Origin: Tritrichomonas musculus
Taxonomy: Eukaryota; Parabasalia; Tritrichomonadida; Tritrichomonadidae
Direction: 5' to 3'
Assembly (NCBI GenBank): GCA_039105265.1
Contig: JAPFFF010000008.1
Location: forward strand, 3,534,001 to 3,598,000
Length of the DNA stretch: 64,000 nt
Of the stretch, positions 37,847 through 48,049 are shown one piece after another (within the stretch, counting starts at the first letter, position 1; every line of letters starts with the position of its first letter). A model generated the notes under the pieces. That model saw nothing but the letters and a program-made list of their open reading frames with translations, made no database searches and was not told the origin of the DNA. Made by a program: the position numbers and the translations under genes.

Positions 37847-39082
37847 TTAAAAACAAAAAATAATTAAATCAACAAAAACAGTTCTAGAATAATATAGAAT
37901 CAAGAAAAATAGAACTAAAAGGAAGGGAAAATGCAGATACAGATCATATTCTAAATTATTTCGGTTATAAGTGACATTCATTGATTTTGTTTCTGTAATA
38001 ATTTCTTTTCTAAAGTTAGTGAATAAGCGAATATTATTTTCTATATAGCAATAGGTATCATATGTGCAATTGACAAATTCAAAAAAAGGTAAAAATACAA
38101 TATTTTCTCTTTTCTGAAAAAAGCATGAATTATCAACAAGAATATTATTATAACTACAAAATAAAATGGGTGCAAAGCTCAGCATTTCGCCAAATATACA
38201 ATTTGAGATGAAAGATGGATTTTGATTAATCATAATTTGTAAAGCAATTCCGAAATTCGAATCTTCTGAAGTTCTCGAAAGATTACAAAATATACATGAT
38301 TCAATTTTTGTAAAAAAATTTGATTCAATAAAAATCCCAGAATTAAAATTGGGTCCTTCAACATTTGAAATAATTGAGTAAGAAAAATATGTTTTTGATT
38401 GATTTACAATGATTGCACCATAGTCGCCTTTTGATGATATTGATGATAAGTTGTTATAAGAATATTCGAAATCATCAGACAAGGATGGTCTATAGATGAT
38501 TCCTAAGCAAATTTCTGAGTTACATCTATTGAATAAATTTCCTTTAACCAGAAATGTTTCATTATATTTTGAATCTGAAAAAATTGAAGATGTAAATAAT
38601 GATGTTACTTTATAAAAAACTGTATTTTCTACTGATATCAAAGAGTATGATGCTATTACACCATATCCATGTGTCGTACATTTTAAAAATTCTGAATTCT
38701 TAACTTTTAAATGCCCAAAGCATAATAAGGCTCCTCCTTTAAAATGAAATGACTTAATTCCGCAAAATATACAATTTCTTATTACTGTTTCGTCGTATTT
38801 TTCTCTAATTGGTGAAAAAAAGTTGAAAAAGGTTTTATTATAATATTGATTTTTGTTTATTTGAATAGCACGATCAAGAAAATGTAAAAATGCACAGGAT
38901 GATATGTATAAATTATTATTTTGTTGTGATGAGTAGTAAAATTGAGCATAAAAGTTCTGAAATTTTGCGCATTGAAAAGATATTTTATTATTAAATGTTG
39001 ATGAGGCTATTGAAAAAAGAGGAGAAAAAGAATTAATTTGGCACGAGAGTGATAAGATAGTGAGATTTGAAACAACACTCAT
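37847..39082 (-). CDS. Parallel beta-helix (pectin-lyase-like) membrane protein
   Basis: A 411-residue protein from an ATG at 39,082. It has many short beta-strand repeats with the pattern of right-handed beta-helix proteins, for example VIRNCIFCGIKSFHFKGGALLCFGHLKVKNSEFLKCTT and SIISNVEGPNFNSGIFIESNFFTKIESCIFCNLS. A single transmembrane segment near the C-terminus (HFPFLLVLFFLILYY) is followed by a short tail. Polymorphic-membrane-protein-like families of this shape are known on trichomonad surfaces. There is no clear N-terminal signal peptide, so either the start is internal or targeting uses the membrane segment. Confidence 0.6.
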   Translation of the reverse strand: MSVVSNLTILSLSCQINSFSPLFSIASSTFNNKISFQCAKFQNFYAQFYYSSQQNNNLYISSCAFLHFLDRAIQINKNQYYNKTFFNFFSPIREKYDETVIRNCIFCGIKSFHFKGGALLCFGHLKVKNSEFLKCTTHGYGVIASYSLISVENTVFYKVTSLFTSSIFSDSKYNETFLVKGNLFNRCNSEICLGIIYRPSLSDDFEYSYNNLSSISSKGDYGAIIVNQSKTYFSYSIISNVEGPNFNSGIFIESNFFTKIESCIFCNLSRTSEDSNFGIALQIMINQNPSFISNCIFGEMLSFAPILFCSYNNILVDNSCFFQKRENIVFLPFFEFVNCTYDTYCYIENNIRLFTNFRKEIITETKSMNVTYNRNNLEYDLYLHFPFLLVLFFLILYYSRTVFVDLIIFCF

Positions 39083-39591
39083 TTTCTATATAAGCATAAA
39101 GGCGAAAATGATATTAAATTGACCAAAAAAATGCGAAAAAGTAACATTGAATCATAAAAATATTTTACCTGGCAGGCAATTGCTTATTAATTGCCGTTAA
39201 TTAAAGCTACTATGATATTGTTATCAGTTTTTCAAATTAAAAATAAAATATAATAAAATGTACAGAATGAAATGAGGAATAATCAATATATAAATACATT
39301 TTATAAAAGAAGATGTAATATTTGCAACTTTGATCTGCTGGAAATTAAATAATCAATCATATTTTTTTGAAAAAATCTTTGGCATTGCAATGATAAGTGT
39401 GTCACCACACTTTATGCATTGCATGATAATGCAATCTGACTGTATAAATGCCAAAAAAAAGAAAGGAAAAATGACTTGAGAGTGAGAATAAAAAGAAAAA
39501 GAAATATAATAATATATTATCATAATATGAAGAATATCCAAAATATCTTCCATTATACATAGAAAGATAAAGAAAGGGGTAAAAATATCAA
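39083..39591. other. Intergenic spacer with a small hairpin
   Basis: No protein gene is credible here. At 39,165-39,176 the + strand reads TTACCTGGCAGG, overlapped by a 7-base-pair hairpin GGCAATT/AATTGCC (39,175-39,195). The possible meaning is discussed in the findings. The rest is AT-rich. Confidence 0.5.
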
Positions 39592-41870
39592 TTATACAAA
39601 GATTAGAGAATCTCGGTTATCAGGTGTAATTCCAGTAAGTGTTTGAAGAGAAAATTGCTCACTCATTGCTTCCCATGCATTTGTCTCTTTATCATAAGGC
39701 ACGCTTATTTCAATCTTCCATGAAGCTTTTTGAACGGTTTGTTTAATTGGCATTGTAGCAACAGAAGATAAATTTTCACTATTAACCCTACTTAAATTAA
39801 TATTATAGTTATCTTCATTATCAACATCAATATCATCAGGAAATCGTTGATTAGTTCTCTCATAAAGTTTGGCTTTGAGTCTCTCCCAAGCATTTTCAAC
39901 TATTCCTGGCGTGATTTTAAGAAGTTCTTCTTGAGTTTTCAGATCTTCCATATCTTTTGTTGGCTCAGAAACGTATTTTAAGTTTTGTAATTCAATTAAT
40001 CTATTACAGCAATCAACAAATTTTTGTGGTTTTTGAAGTATGCTACCATCAAATGCTATTTTTTCGATGTTCTTATTCTTTGATACACAATCAACAACCA
40101 TCTCAAGGCCTTCGTCACCAATTGCATTATCACTTACATCAAGAGCTTGGAGTGTCTGGTGAGCTCCAATTACTGCAAACAATCCTTTAAGAAGTGATTT
40201 ATAAGGAGAATTTGGGCCTTTAATTGAGAGTTCTCTTAAGTTTGAGTTTTGTAAATATAATACTAAATCATTTTTGATTGAATTTGTTTCATTTGGATCA
40301 CAAACACAGCAATCTATTGATAATTTTTCAAGATTTTTTAGTTGAGATATATAAGTAAAAAATCCATTTGAGAGCATATTATAATTCCAAATCAGTGATT
40401 TAATATTCATGTTTCCTGCTGGTTTTAAGGCACGATGCATCTCAAGGAGCGCATATTCATTTAATTTGGATTCTGCATCAACTTCATTGTTATCATTAAC
40501 AACAGGGCCATCAAAATTGCTGGTTGTTTCAAGTTGATTGGATAAATCGAGTTGAACCATATTAACATAAGATTGAGTGGTTAGCAAATTGAAAAGAGCG
40601 GTAGGTGACCAATTCACTCCAGCTAATTTGATATCTTCTATTGTTACAGGTAAAATATATTGACCAGAAAATTTAGAGCTGCAATAGTTTTTTGAAACGT
40701 TTAATGTTGTAATCGGTATTTCAGTTTGGTTTAAACAATAAAAAATGTCTGCTATATCAATTCGATCATTAACCAATTCAATAATTGATATTTTGGCTTC
40801 TTTTAAAAAATTGAAAAATGATTTCAAGGTACTTTGATCTTTTAAAAAAACAGTGTCGTTCATTGAAAGTGATCTTAATTTTGAAAAATTGCTTGCTTTT
40901 GAAATAATTAAATCAATAATCTTTTTTTTCAAAGGGCATCGTATAAATTGTATTTTCTCGATTGATGATTGAGGTAAAATATCAACAAATTGGGTAAAAA
41001 TTTTTTTCTTAAAAACAATCCCATCAAAGCAAATCTTGCATAAATAAGAATTAAGTATGGAATCACAAAAGTCAGTAAATCCAGTAAAAGTTGCACAGTT
41101 CAAAATCGTTAACGAAAAAAGGCATTGAGAGTTGTTCTTTATTGTCTGTGCTAAAACTTCAAAAATTGTCTCTGAATCAATGACAGTTTCACCTGAAATC
41201 CTCAAAGTTCTGATGTTAAAAGCGTATTTGAGAGTTGAAAGAATTGCTGGTTGGTATTTAAAATCATATTTTAATTTGGTAAGGTCTACACATAAGTATT
41301 CTGGATTTTTCTGAGATTTTGCATTAAGTGAATTAAATAAAATATCATTTTCCGGAAGCCCCATTGAATGGCAATAAGATAAAAACAAATAGGAAAAAGG
41401 AAACCTCGACATATTTTCTGGAGGTTTAACCACTAAAGGAGAAATTTGGAGCTCAAAAGGCAAGGCACTTCCAAAAAGATAATAAATGTTTGTAAGGATA
41501 ACTTCAATAAAATCTTTTGGAGATTCAACAATTAAAAATAATTCATCTGATTTAAATGTAAAAATAAAATGGTCTGGATCTTCAAACGTTATTTTTTGAA
41601 GATCAACCCAGGCAAGCTGGCGTGTGATTTTGATGCTCTTAATAATTTTAATCTGAGAACATAAATAAAGAACAGCTTTCGTTGCAACAAGAAACCTTCG
41701 ATCTATTTTCCCATGCCGGTTTTTTTTTAAAACAAATGTTGAATAAAATGGATCTTCATTTTGACGATTGATAACTTGAAAAAATGCTTCTGATGTTAAA
41801 AAATAGAAAATATACTTATTAATGAATGGCTGCTTAGATTACTCGTATTTGAGCTATAATTACTAAGCAT
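39592..41870 (-). CDS. CARMIL-like leucine-rich-repeat protein with N-terminal PH-like domain
   Basis: The unbroken frame runs from about 41,838 to 39,592 but has no ATG near its 5' end. The only nearby ATG, at 41,870, is in another frame (MLSNYSSNTSNLS). A one-base difference or a non-ATG start is needed, so the start is uncertain. The first about 130 residues resemble the PH-like domain of CARMIL (FLVATKAVLYLCSQIKIIKSIKITRQLAWVDLQKI). An LRR array follows, with units such as ITTLNVSKNYC, KSLIWNYNMLSNGFFTYISQLKNLEKLSI and QALDVSDNAIGDEGLEMVVDCV. CARMIL proteins bind capping protein and control actin assembly at the cell edge. No capping-protein-interaction motif was found in the C-terminal 130 residues. 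Confidence 0.65.
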
Positions 41871-42206
41871 TTTTTTTTCACTTTTTCAGACCTATTCAAA
41901 AAAAAAATATTCAAAATGATTTCATTCTTCCTCATCTTGATAAATGATAGACATATTGTCGCTATCTCTCATTGAAAATTAATAAAATGTTTCTATCATA
42001 AATTAAAATGACTATTTAAATGTTCCTTGAAATTTTTCAGAGATTTACATATTTCGAACTTTCAATTTCATAATTTGACCTTAAACAATCAAATGAAATG
42101 ACCAATCAGTAAAATCAAATTGGTATATTTGATTCAGAAAAATGTATGAAAAACGTAAGAAAAAATATATAATTATTAGCTTTAACTTTAATTAGGCAAA
42201 AATCAT
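41871..42206. other. Spacer, nothing seen
   Basis: About 335 bases of AT-rich DNA between two - strand genes. It should hold the promoter of the CARMIL-like gene and the 3' end of the PX gene. Confidence 0.6.
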
Positions 42207-42620
42207 TTATTCGGCCAATTTAAAGAATTTCAATATCTTTGGATCCTGTGCTGTTTCTTCATCTTCACAAAGTTCGTTCAACCAATTTTGGATTGCTTCT
42301 TGACGTTGTGTGACAAAATCACCCTCTTTGTTGCCGATCCACTTCTTTGGTGGGAATAATCTAAGAAGACGAATTGCACCATAATCGTGCATGAGTTGTT
42401 CGTTGAATTCTAAAAGTTGTGAATAACGGTAGCGATCTTCTGAGCACTTTTGTTCTGAACCATTTGAGTCATATAAATAGCATCGGAAGTTATAGAATGT
42501 GGCTTTGGCAGCAGCGTCTTCTTGGTTGCCGGTAATGATAAGTGCAATCTTATTTTCAACTGGGCATGCAGCGAGTTGTTTATCTTTGATTGCGTCAATT
42601 GTGGCTTGATCTAAATTCAT
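42207..42620 (-). CDS. Small PX (phox homology) domain protein
   Basis: The first ATG is at 42,620, giving 137 residues. The whole protein is one PX domain: a beta sheet (KIALIIT...ATFYNFRCYLYD), then RYRYSQLLEFNEQLMHDYG (Arg/Tyr at 65-66), the PPK turn at 90-92 (LFPPKKWIGN), and FVTQRQEAIQNWLNELC with Arg106. The family end is DPKILKFFKL. These residues are the usual phosphoinositide contacts. It should bind phosphatidylinositol 3-phosphate-type lipids on endosomal membranes. There is no extra domain, so it may act as a small adaptor. Confidence 0.75.
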   Translation of the reverse strand: MNLDQATIDAIKDKQLAACPVENKIALIITGNQEDAAAKATFYNFRCYLYDSNGSEQKCSEDRYRYSQLLEFNEQLMHDYGAIRLLRLFPPKKWIGNKEGDFVTQRQEAIQNWLNELCEDEETAQDPKILKFFKLAE

Positions 42621-42723
42621 GTTATATATAAATAACAATAAACTAGCTTCTCAATTTTTCAATCCTGCAAGAAATATCGGTTTCTGTCAAATCGTAAATT
42701 TATTGTTTAGAACAGTAAATTCA

Positions 42724-42933
42724 ATGAATTCGACGATTAAATTTCGCCTATCTGGTGAAAAAGTCATTCAATATTTATTCACTTTTTACGATGAAAAAAT
42801 TTTTCATGCAATAGAAATATTAGAGTTTTTTCTCCATCATTTTTTTCCTTCTCGTAAATCATCTCCCGATTTAAGCAATGCAATTTCTTCAGTCTTTTTT
42901 TTTTGCGAATTAAATCAAATTTGTCTTAAATAA
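42724..42933 (+). CDS. Possible small protein, 69 residues
   Basis: A frame from an ATG at 42,724 giving MNSTIKFRLSGEKVIQYLFTFYDEKIFHAIEILEFFLHHFFPS and a short tail. The composition is less AT-biased than random frames here, but there is no domain or second line of evidence. It lies just upstream of the PX gene on the opposite strand. It may be a chance frame in promoter DNA. Confidence 0.25.
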   Translation: MNSTIKFRLSGEKVIQYLFTFYDEKIFHAIEILEFFLHHFFPSRKSSPDLSNAISSVFFFCELNQICLK

Positions 42934-43472
42934 TATAAGTATCGATTGAAATAAATAAATGAAATCAATTTGTCCGCATTAAAAATGGATCAAAATATAA
43001 TCTTGATGTTAATTCTAACTGAAAAACAAAATTAAGGTTATTTATTTACATAAGCATTCGTTGCATTGAGCAATAGGGAATAAATTATCATTTCATTTAA
43101 AAATTGATTTGTGTATACATAAACATAGTGTCTTTCAGTAACTTTATATTTAACTAACAATGTTTCAACATAATATATAAAAAAATGTTTATAATAAATA
43201 TATTTTTGAACTTTCTAGGTTTGTTTTTTGAGCCTGAGATGTAAAATGAGAAATTCAAAAAGTAAATGTTGTAAGTTTTATTTGAAATCTGTTTGATATA
43301 AAACAATGTTGTTGACATTTTTTGGAAATAAGATGATTATAGAAATATCATGGGATATATTTTCAATTTTAAAATTAGTTTATGTTTTTTCATGTATTTT
43401 TAATGTTGATATTCATATTGGAAAAAAAAAACGACTTGAAAATATTGAATCATTTTTAATCGTTGTGGGTGA
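42934..43472. other. Spacer before the MYST gene, nothing seen
   Basis: AT-rich DNA. A frame at 43,306-43,506 overlaps the MYST start out of frame and has no support. Confidence 0.5.
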
Positions 43473-44645
43473 ATGGAGCGAATCCCTCAAGTTGAAGATA
43501 CTGTGAAATGCTGGAGAGAATCTCAACAGCAATGGGCTGACTGCAAGATTTTGCGTTATCAGAAAGACTCACCTGATGAAAAGAATTTTTTTGTTCATTT
43601 CGTTGGAATTAATAAGAGGTGGGACGAGTGGGTTTCTATTAAGTCTTTTGATCTGAATACAATTGTTCATAAAACAGGTAATAAAGCTAGAAAAGTTTCT
43701 GGTCACAATCAAACAGCTGAAGACGAAGCTGATGCTGATTTAAGTTATTTTGGTAAAATGCGAAATATTGAATATCTCCGTTTTGCACAATATTTGCTAA
43801 AAGCTTGGTACTTTTCACCTGTTCCCGAAGTATATGACACTCTTAGATCCTTGACAAATCATCCTGACACAATCGAACAGTGTGATAGAGGAGTTTTATA
43901 TGTATGTGAATTTTGTTTTAATTTCTTCTCTACAAACCGGGAATTTATTGCGCATTCACATGTCTGCCAAGTAACTCATCCTCCAGGTGATGAAATCTAT
44001 CGAAAAGGAAGAATATCTGCATATGAAGTCGATGGTGCTTTCGCATCCAGGTATTGCGTCAATTTATGTCTTGTGACCAAATTATTCCTTTTTCACAAAG
44101 CTGAATATTATTGTCCTCAAGAATTTCATTTTTATATTGTTTGTACAAATGATATTCGTGGTGCTCATCCAATTGGATTTTTCTCAAAAGAAAAGAAAAG
44201 TGAGCATGGTTTTAATCTTGCCTGTATTCTTACATTTCCATGTTATCAACGAATGGGTATTGGTAGATTCTTAATCCAATTATCATATGAACTATCAAAA
44301 ATTGAAAAAAGGCCAGGTTCTCCAGAAAAGCCTCTCTCTGACTTAGGATTTCTTACTTACAGAAACTTTTGGAAAGAAACTATTGTTCAATGCCTTCTCG
44401 AGCATAAAAATGAGCAACTTTCAGTTAACTCAATCTCTAATTACACAGGAATGTCACCAGAAGATGTCAAGTTTGGAATTCGTGATGGGCACTTTTTACG
44501 TCACCTTGAAGGAGAATGGGTTCTTGCTCTTACAAATGATCAAATCAAAGAATGGAAGGCAAAAAGGCAAAAGAGACTTCTCAACATTGATCCATCTTGT
44601 ATTCGATGGACTCCATATCCAAGGCCAGCCAAGAAAGGCGAATAA
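43473..44645 (+). CDS. MYST-family histone acetyltransferase (Esa1/Tip60 type)
   Basis: A 390-residue protein. A chromo-barrel domain covers about 5-62 (WADCKILRYQ, FFVHFVGINKRWDEWV). The MYST zinc finger has Cys145, Cys148, His161 and Cys165. The acetyltransferase core has the autoacetylated-type Lys at 209 (LFLFHKAEYY), catalytic Cys251 in NLACILTFP, the acetyl-CoA loop QRMGIGR (259-265), and the general base Glu285 in GSPEKPLSDLG. All key residues are present. Chromo barrel plus MYST is the layout of Esa1/Tip60, which acetylates histones H4 and H2A in NuA4-type complexes. The length is close to yeast Esa1. It acts in the nucleus. Confidence 0.92.
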   Translation: MERIPQVEDTVKCWRESQQQWADCKILRYQKDSPDEKNFFVHFVGINKRWDEWVSIKSFDLNTIVHKTGNKARKVSGHNQTAEDEADADLSYFGKMRNIEYLRFAQYLLKAWYFSPVPEVYDTLRSLTNHPDTIEQCDRGVLYVCEFCFNFFSTNREFIAHSHVCQVTHPPGDEIYRKGRISAYEVDGAFASRYCVNLCLVTKLFLFHKAEYYCPQEFHFYIVCTNDIRGAHPIGFFSKEKKSEHGFNLACILTFPCYQRMGIGRFLIQLSYELSKIEKRPGSPEKPLSDLGFLTYRNFWKETIVQCLLEHKNEQLSVNSISNYTGMSPEDVKFGIRDGHFLRHLEGEWVLALTNDQIKEWKAKRQKRLLNIDPSCIRWTPYPRPAKKGE

Positions 44646-45137
44646 ATCCTTTTTGTTTTGTTTAGAATTATATTTTGATTAAGTTTTGTTGAATTTGTAA
44701 TTTCCTAAAATTAAATTTAATTTTCAAATTTTAATTTTGAATCAATGTACATATAAGATTTGAATACCTCCAAAATTATTTTAAAACTTTTTGTATAAAT
44801 CAACTCAAAAATATTGAATAAATTTGAAATTTTATGAGATTGGTTTTAAAAAAAAAAATAAAATATTGAAATTCTAGGATTCTTCGAAAAAAAATTTTGC
44901 GTTTTTCGTAATATTTAAAAAAAATTATATAACATTTTAAACAATTTAAATATTCTTTTTTGATTTTATAATAATTTTCAAAAATAATCAAAAAAATAAA
45001 TATAGTATATATCTGTAATTGTGTATTAAGTTTCGTTAGATTCCTCAAAAAAAAATAATAAATTCAATCTTAACGTATAGTGTAAAATCAAAATTTAATT
45101 GTACGTTTAGGACATAGAAATTTAAATTTTGATTTTA
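44646..45137. other. Intergenic spacer, nothing seen
   Basis: About 490 bases of extremely AT-rich DNA between two same-strand genes, with several A or T runs of 8-10 bases. Confidence 0.6.
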
Positions 45138-46055
45138 ATGGAGGATTATACATTCCTAGAGAAGCTTGGACATGGAAGCTTTGGTAAAGTTTGGAAAGCC
45201 AAAAGAATTAGTGATGGGAAAACTGTTGCTGTCAAAGAAATCAATTATTCAACAATGGGGATTAAAGAACGAAAAATGTTTGTTAATGAAGTGAATATTC
45301 TTCGAAAGCTTCACAACCCTTATATTGTACGATATTATGATCATTACATTAATCGAAAAGAAAAAAAGATTTTCCTCATCATGGAATTTTGTGCTGGCGG
45401 CGATTTACAAGCATTAATCAGAGAAACAAGATCTAAAATGATGACAATTGGTGAAGATCAAATCTGGCTTACTTTTTCAGAACTTGCACTTGCTTTGAGA
45501 GATTGCCATTATGGGCCTTCAAAAGTATTGCATCGAGATATCAAGCCTGGAAATGCGTTTATTGATGCTGGCGGTCATATCAAATTAGGTGACTTTGGTC
45601 TTGCAAGAAGTTTAAATTCAAAAGCTGATTTTGCAACAACATGTATTGGAACGCCATTTTACATGTCACCTGAAATGAATAATGGAAAATATGATGAAAA
45701 AAGCGATATATGGGCTCTTGGATGTGTTGTGTATGAAATGGCAGCACTCAGAGCTCCATTCCAAGGTTTTGGTATGGAAGACTTAAAAAAGCATATAATG
45801 AAAGGTGAATTGCAGAGATTTCCTAATCAATATAGTGATGCTTTATGGAAGATTGTGTCAATGATGCTTGATAAGGATCCAAACAAAAGGCCAACAATTA
45901 ATGAAATTCTATCATTCAGGCAAGTGTCGATTACTGTAAAAATGAACAAAGCAAGGAAAGAACTTGATTGTGTCAGAGAAAAGACAGCAGATTTGCAGAA
46001 AAAAATGCAAAGATTGATTAGAAAAGAAAACAGAAAAAACCGTATTGAAATGTAA
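45138..46055 (+). CDS. NIMA-related (NEK) protein kinase
   Basis: I chose the ATG at 45,138, giving MEDYTFLEKLGHGSFG and 305 residues. All kinase motifs are present: Gly loop 11-18, VAVKEI with Lys33, HRDIKPGN with Asp134, DFGLA with Asp152, and the NEK-type activation segment GTPFYMSPE. The catalytic domain ends about residue 265 (DPNKRPTINEIL) and a short basic coiled coil follows (LDCVREKTADLQKKMQRLIRKENRKNR). NEK kinases act in mitosis, centrosome/basal-body and flagellar control and are numerous in trichomonads. The substrate is unknown. Confidence 0.92.
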   Translation: MEDYTFLEKLGHGSFGKVWKAKRISDGKTVAVKEINYSTMGIKERKMFVNEVNILRKLHNPYIVRYYDHYINRKEKKIFLIMEFCAGGDLQALIRETRSKMMTIGEDQIWLTFSELALALRDCHYGPSKVLHRDIKPGNAFIDAGGHIKLGDFGLARSLNSKADFATTCIGTPFYMSPEMNNGKYDEKSDIWALGCVVYEMAALRAPFQGFGMEDLKKHIMKGELQRFPNQYSDALWKIVSMMLDKDPNKRPTINEILSFRQVSITVKMNKARKELDCVREKTADLQKKMQRLIRKENRKNRIEM

Positions 46056-46309
46056 TTTGACAATATCTATGATATATTGTTTGATTATTGAATAAAAGGT
46101 TGGGATATCAATATTTTTTTTTTTTAATAATATTTCAATTTTTCTGTATCTATTATTGTATCGGTTGATGGTTGATTAAAAGGTTGAAAATTAGTATATA
46201 ATTGTAATGAGGCATAAAATAATAATAATGTTCATATACTCAAAATTTCCGCTCTATTCTATTTTAAACAAGAAAAGAATAATAACGATAAGTATAGTTA
46301 GCCAAGCAT
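46056..46309. other. Convergent spacer, nothing seen
   Basis: About 250 bases between the NEK gene and the TFIP11-like gene. AT-rich, with a T-run near 46,117. Confidence 0.6.
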
Positions 46310-47977
46310 TTATGGTTCCTTTTGCTGTTGTTGCTTTTGGATTTCTTGATTCACTATTGTTGTAATATCCCTCACAAACACTGGAATCCAGTTTTGCCCT
46401 TTTTGAACAAATAATATTCCATCAAGAACGCCGAATAAGCATGGTCCAAGAGAATAAACAGCTCTTCCGTCTATTGTTCCTTTGGACATAAAATCGAAAT
46501 TTGATGTTGAAGCAATATCTTCTAGTAAATCGCCAACAGTAGATGGTTCAGGATCCCTTTCGATTTTAATTCCTCTTAAGATTGTATTTGTTTCTTTCAA
46601 AATATTTAAAACGTCAATTAACCTGTTAACTATTCTTGGGTGATTTATAAATTTAACTGGTATATTAGATTTCATCATTTGGTATGTATTTGCTGCTTTA
46701 ATAATATCTGTTTTAATTTCTTGTCGTATTTCTTCTAAATAATACCTGATATATGAATCAGCAATAAGGGACGCTGTTAAAGGAATAGGTAAAATATCGA
46801 TCCATGGTAAAATATAGCTAATATTTCCGTCAGTTAATGCTTTGGAAAGTTTTGGTGCGACTGTATGATACATGAAGTCGAGAGAGTTTTTAAGAACATG
46901 GGGCCATTGCTGAAGAAGTTCATATGCAAAAGGTGATGGAGGGCGCCATTTTTGGAGAGCTTCGTCAGCATGAATTCGAACAATGACGCCAAATTGTGAG
47001 GCAAGCTTCGGTGTTTGAGCTAATTCAATCCATGAATGAATTTTTAAATTTTTGCAGAGAACATTCAAGTTTTTAGTCAAAAATGGTTTTGCTACATTGG
47101 TGAAGAAGATAAGTAAATTTTGCTCAGTTAGTAATCCTTTTTCAAACCAGAAGTTTGCCCAATTTGCGCAATCATCCGATGTTTCATATTTCAATTCTTT
47201 TGATATTCGAGGAAACAGTTCATGCTGTAAAAACTTTGCCCATAATTTTCCTGGTACAGAATTAGGATCTTTGCCAATAGATAAACTTTGGATATCAAAT
47301 AATGTCTCTCTTAGGATTCCCCATTCGTCTATATGGTCATGATTAAATATATTGGGGTAAATGAGTGATGAAGAATATGATTTAGCTACAGTCATTGAGA
47401 GACGCGATAGTTCGAAGGGGTTTTTCTTTTCTTGTTGATACTTTGCATATTTCGGTCTCATTGCTGCAATCAAAGATGGATTCTGTGCTAATAATTTAAG
47501 AAGCCTAAATGCATCAGCATAATCTGATGGGATTTCATGAAATTTTCTTAGAAGATTAGCAAGTTCTTTTCTTGTTTTAATTGTTTCCTTAATATTTTTT
47601 TTCTCATCTTTCAAAGAATCTATTTTTTGATCTAGTGATGAAGCTTTTTCTTTTAAAGCGTTTAATTTAGCATTTGTTTTGTGAGCCTCAAACTGTTCAT
47701 GAAAATGGCAAATTGCCATTTGTAAAGGCGATAGTGTACTACTTTTGCAAAATTGAATTTGAGGTTTGATTATCCGACAATTCTTAATTATTGGTATATC
47801 AGGTCCATCAACTTTCCATGCTCCAACAGGTTCAAATGTCGTTGATTCACCTTGAACGCCGTCTATCTCTGCAGACAAGCCTGCTTGCTTTGGACGAATT
47901 TTCAGTTCTTCTTCCTCTTTGAGAATTGCTTCTTCCTCTTTTAAACCTAGTTTTTTAAGTAACGAAAGGCCAGACAT
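46310..47977 (-). CDS. TFIP11/Ntr1-like spliceosome disassembly factor (GCFC region)
   Basis: A 555-residue protein. Residues about 85-135 form a coiled coil (HFHEQFEAHKTNAKLNALKEKASSLDQKIDSLKDEKKNIKE). The main part matches the GCFC/TFIP11 core in order: WGILRETLFDIQSL, then VPGKLWAKFLQHELFPRISKELKYE, HSWIELAQTPKLASQFGVIVRIHADEALQKWRPPSPFAYELLQQWPHVL, and FMYHTVAPKLSKAL. TFIP11 (Ntr1 in yeast) activates the Prp43 helicase to release the intron lariat spliceosome. The N-terminal G-patch that contacts Prp43 is not visible: the first 75 residues are Glu/Lys-rich without Gly repeats. It may have lost that role or be a divergent GCFC paralogue. It is divergent from the small Tim gene, 72 bases away. 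Confidence 0.7.
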   Translation of the reverse strand: MSGLSLLKKLGLKEEEAILKEEEELKIRPKQAGLSAEIDGVQGESTTFEPVGAWKVDGPDIPIIKNCRIIKPQIQFCKSSTLSPLQMAICHFHEQFEAHKTNAKLNALKEKASSLDQKIDSLKDEKKNIKETIKTRKELANLLRKFHEIPSDYADAFRLLKLLAQNPSLIAAMRPKYAKYQQEKKNPFELSRLSMTVAKSYSSSLIYPNIFNHDHIDEWGILRETLFDIQSLSIGKDPNSVPGKLWAKFLQHELFPRISKELKYETSDDCANWANFWFEKGLLTEQNLLIFFTNVAKPFLTKNLNVLCKNLKIHSWIELAQTPKLASQFGVIVRIHADEALQKWRPPSPFAYELLQQWPHVLKNSLDFMYHTVAPKLSKALTDGNISYILPWIDILPIPLTASLIADSYIRYYLEEIRQEIKTDIIKAANTYQMMKSNIPVKFINHPRIVNRLIDVLNILKETNTILRGIKIERDPEPSTVGDLLEDIASTSNFDFMSKGTIDGRAVYSLGPCLFGVLDGILFVQKGQNWIPVFVRDITTIVNQEIQKQQQQKEP

Positions 47978-48033
47978 TTAAAATAAGAAATTTACAAATT
48001 TTAGCATTATCATATCATTTTTTATTTCACATT

Positions 48034-48038
48034 TCACT
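48034..48038 (+). promoter_or_regulatory. Inr-like element (TCACT)
   Basis: TCACT fits the trichomonad initiator TCA(+1)YW, with A+1 at 48,036, 14 bases upstream of the small Tim ATG. A second copy, TCACA, lies 7 bases further up (48,027-48,031). Short 5' leaders are usual in this group. Confidence 0.45.
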
Positions 48039-48049
48039 ATTTTTTATAA

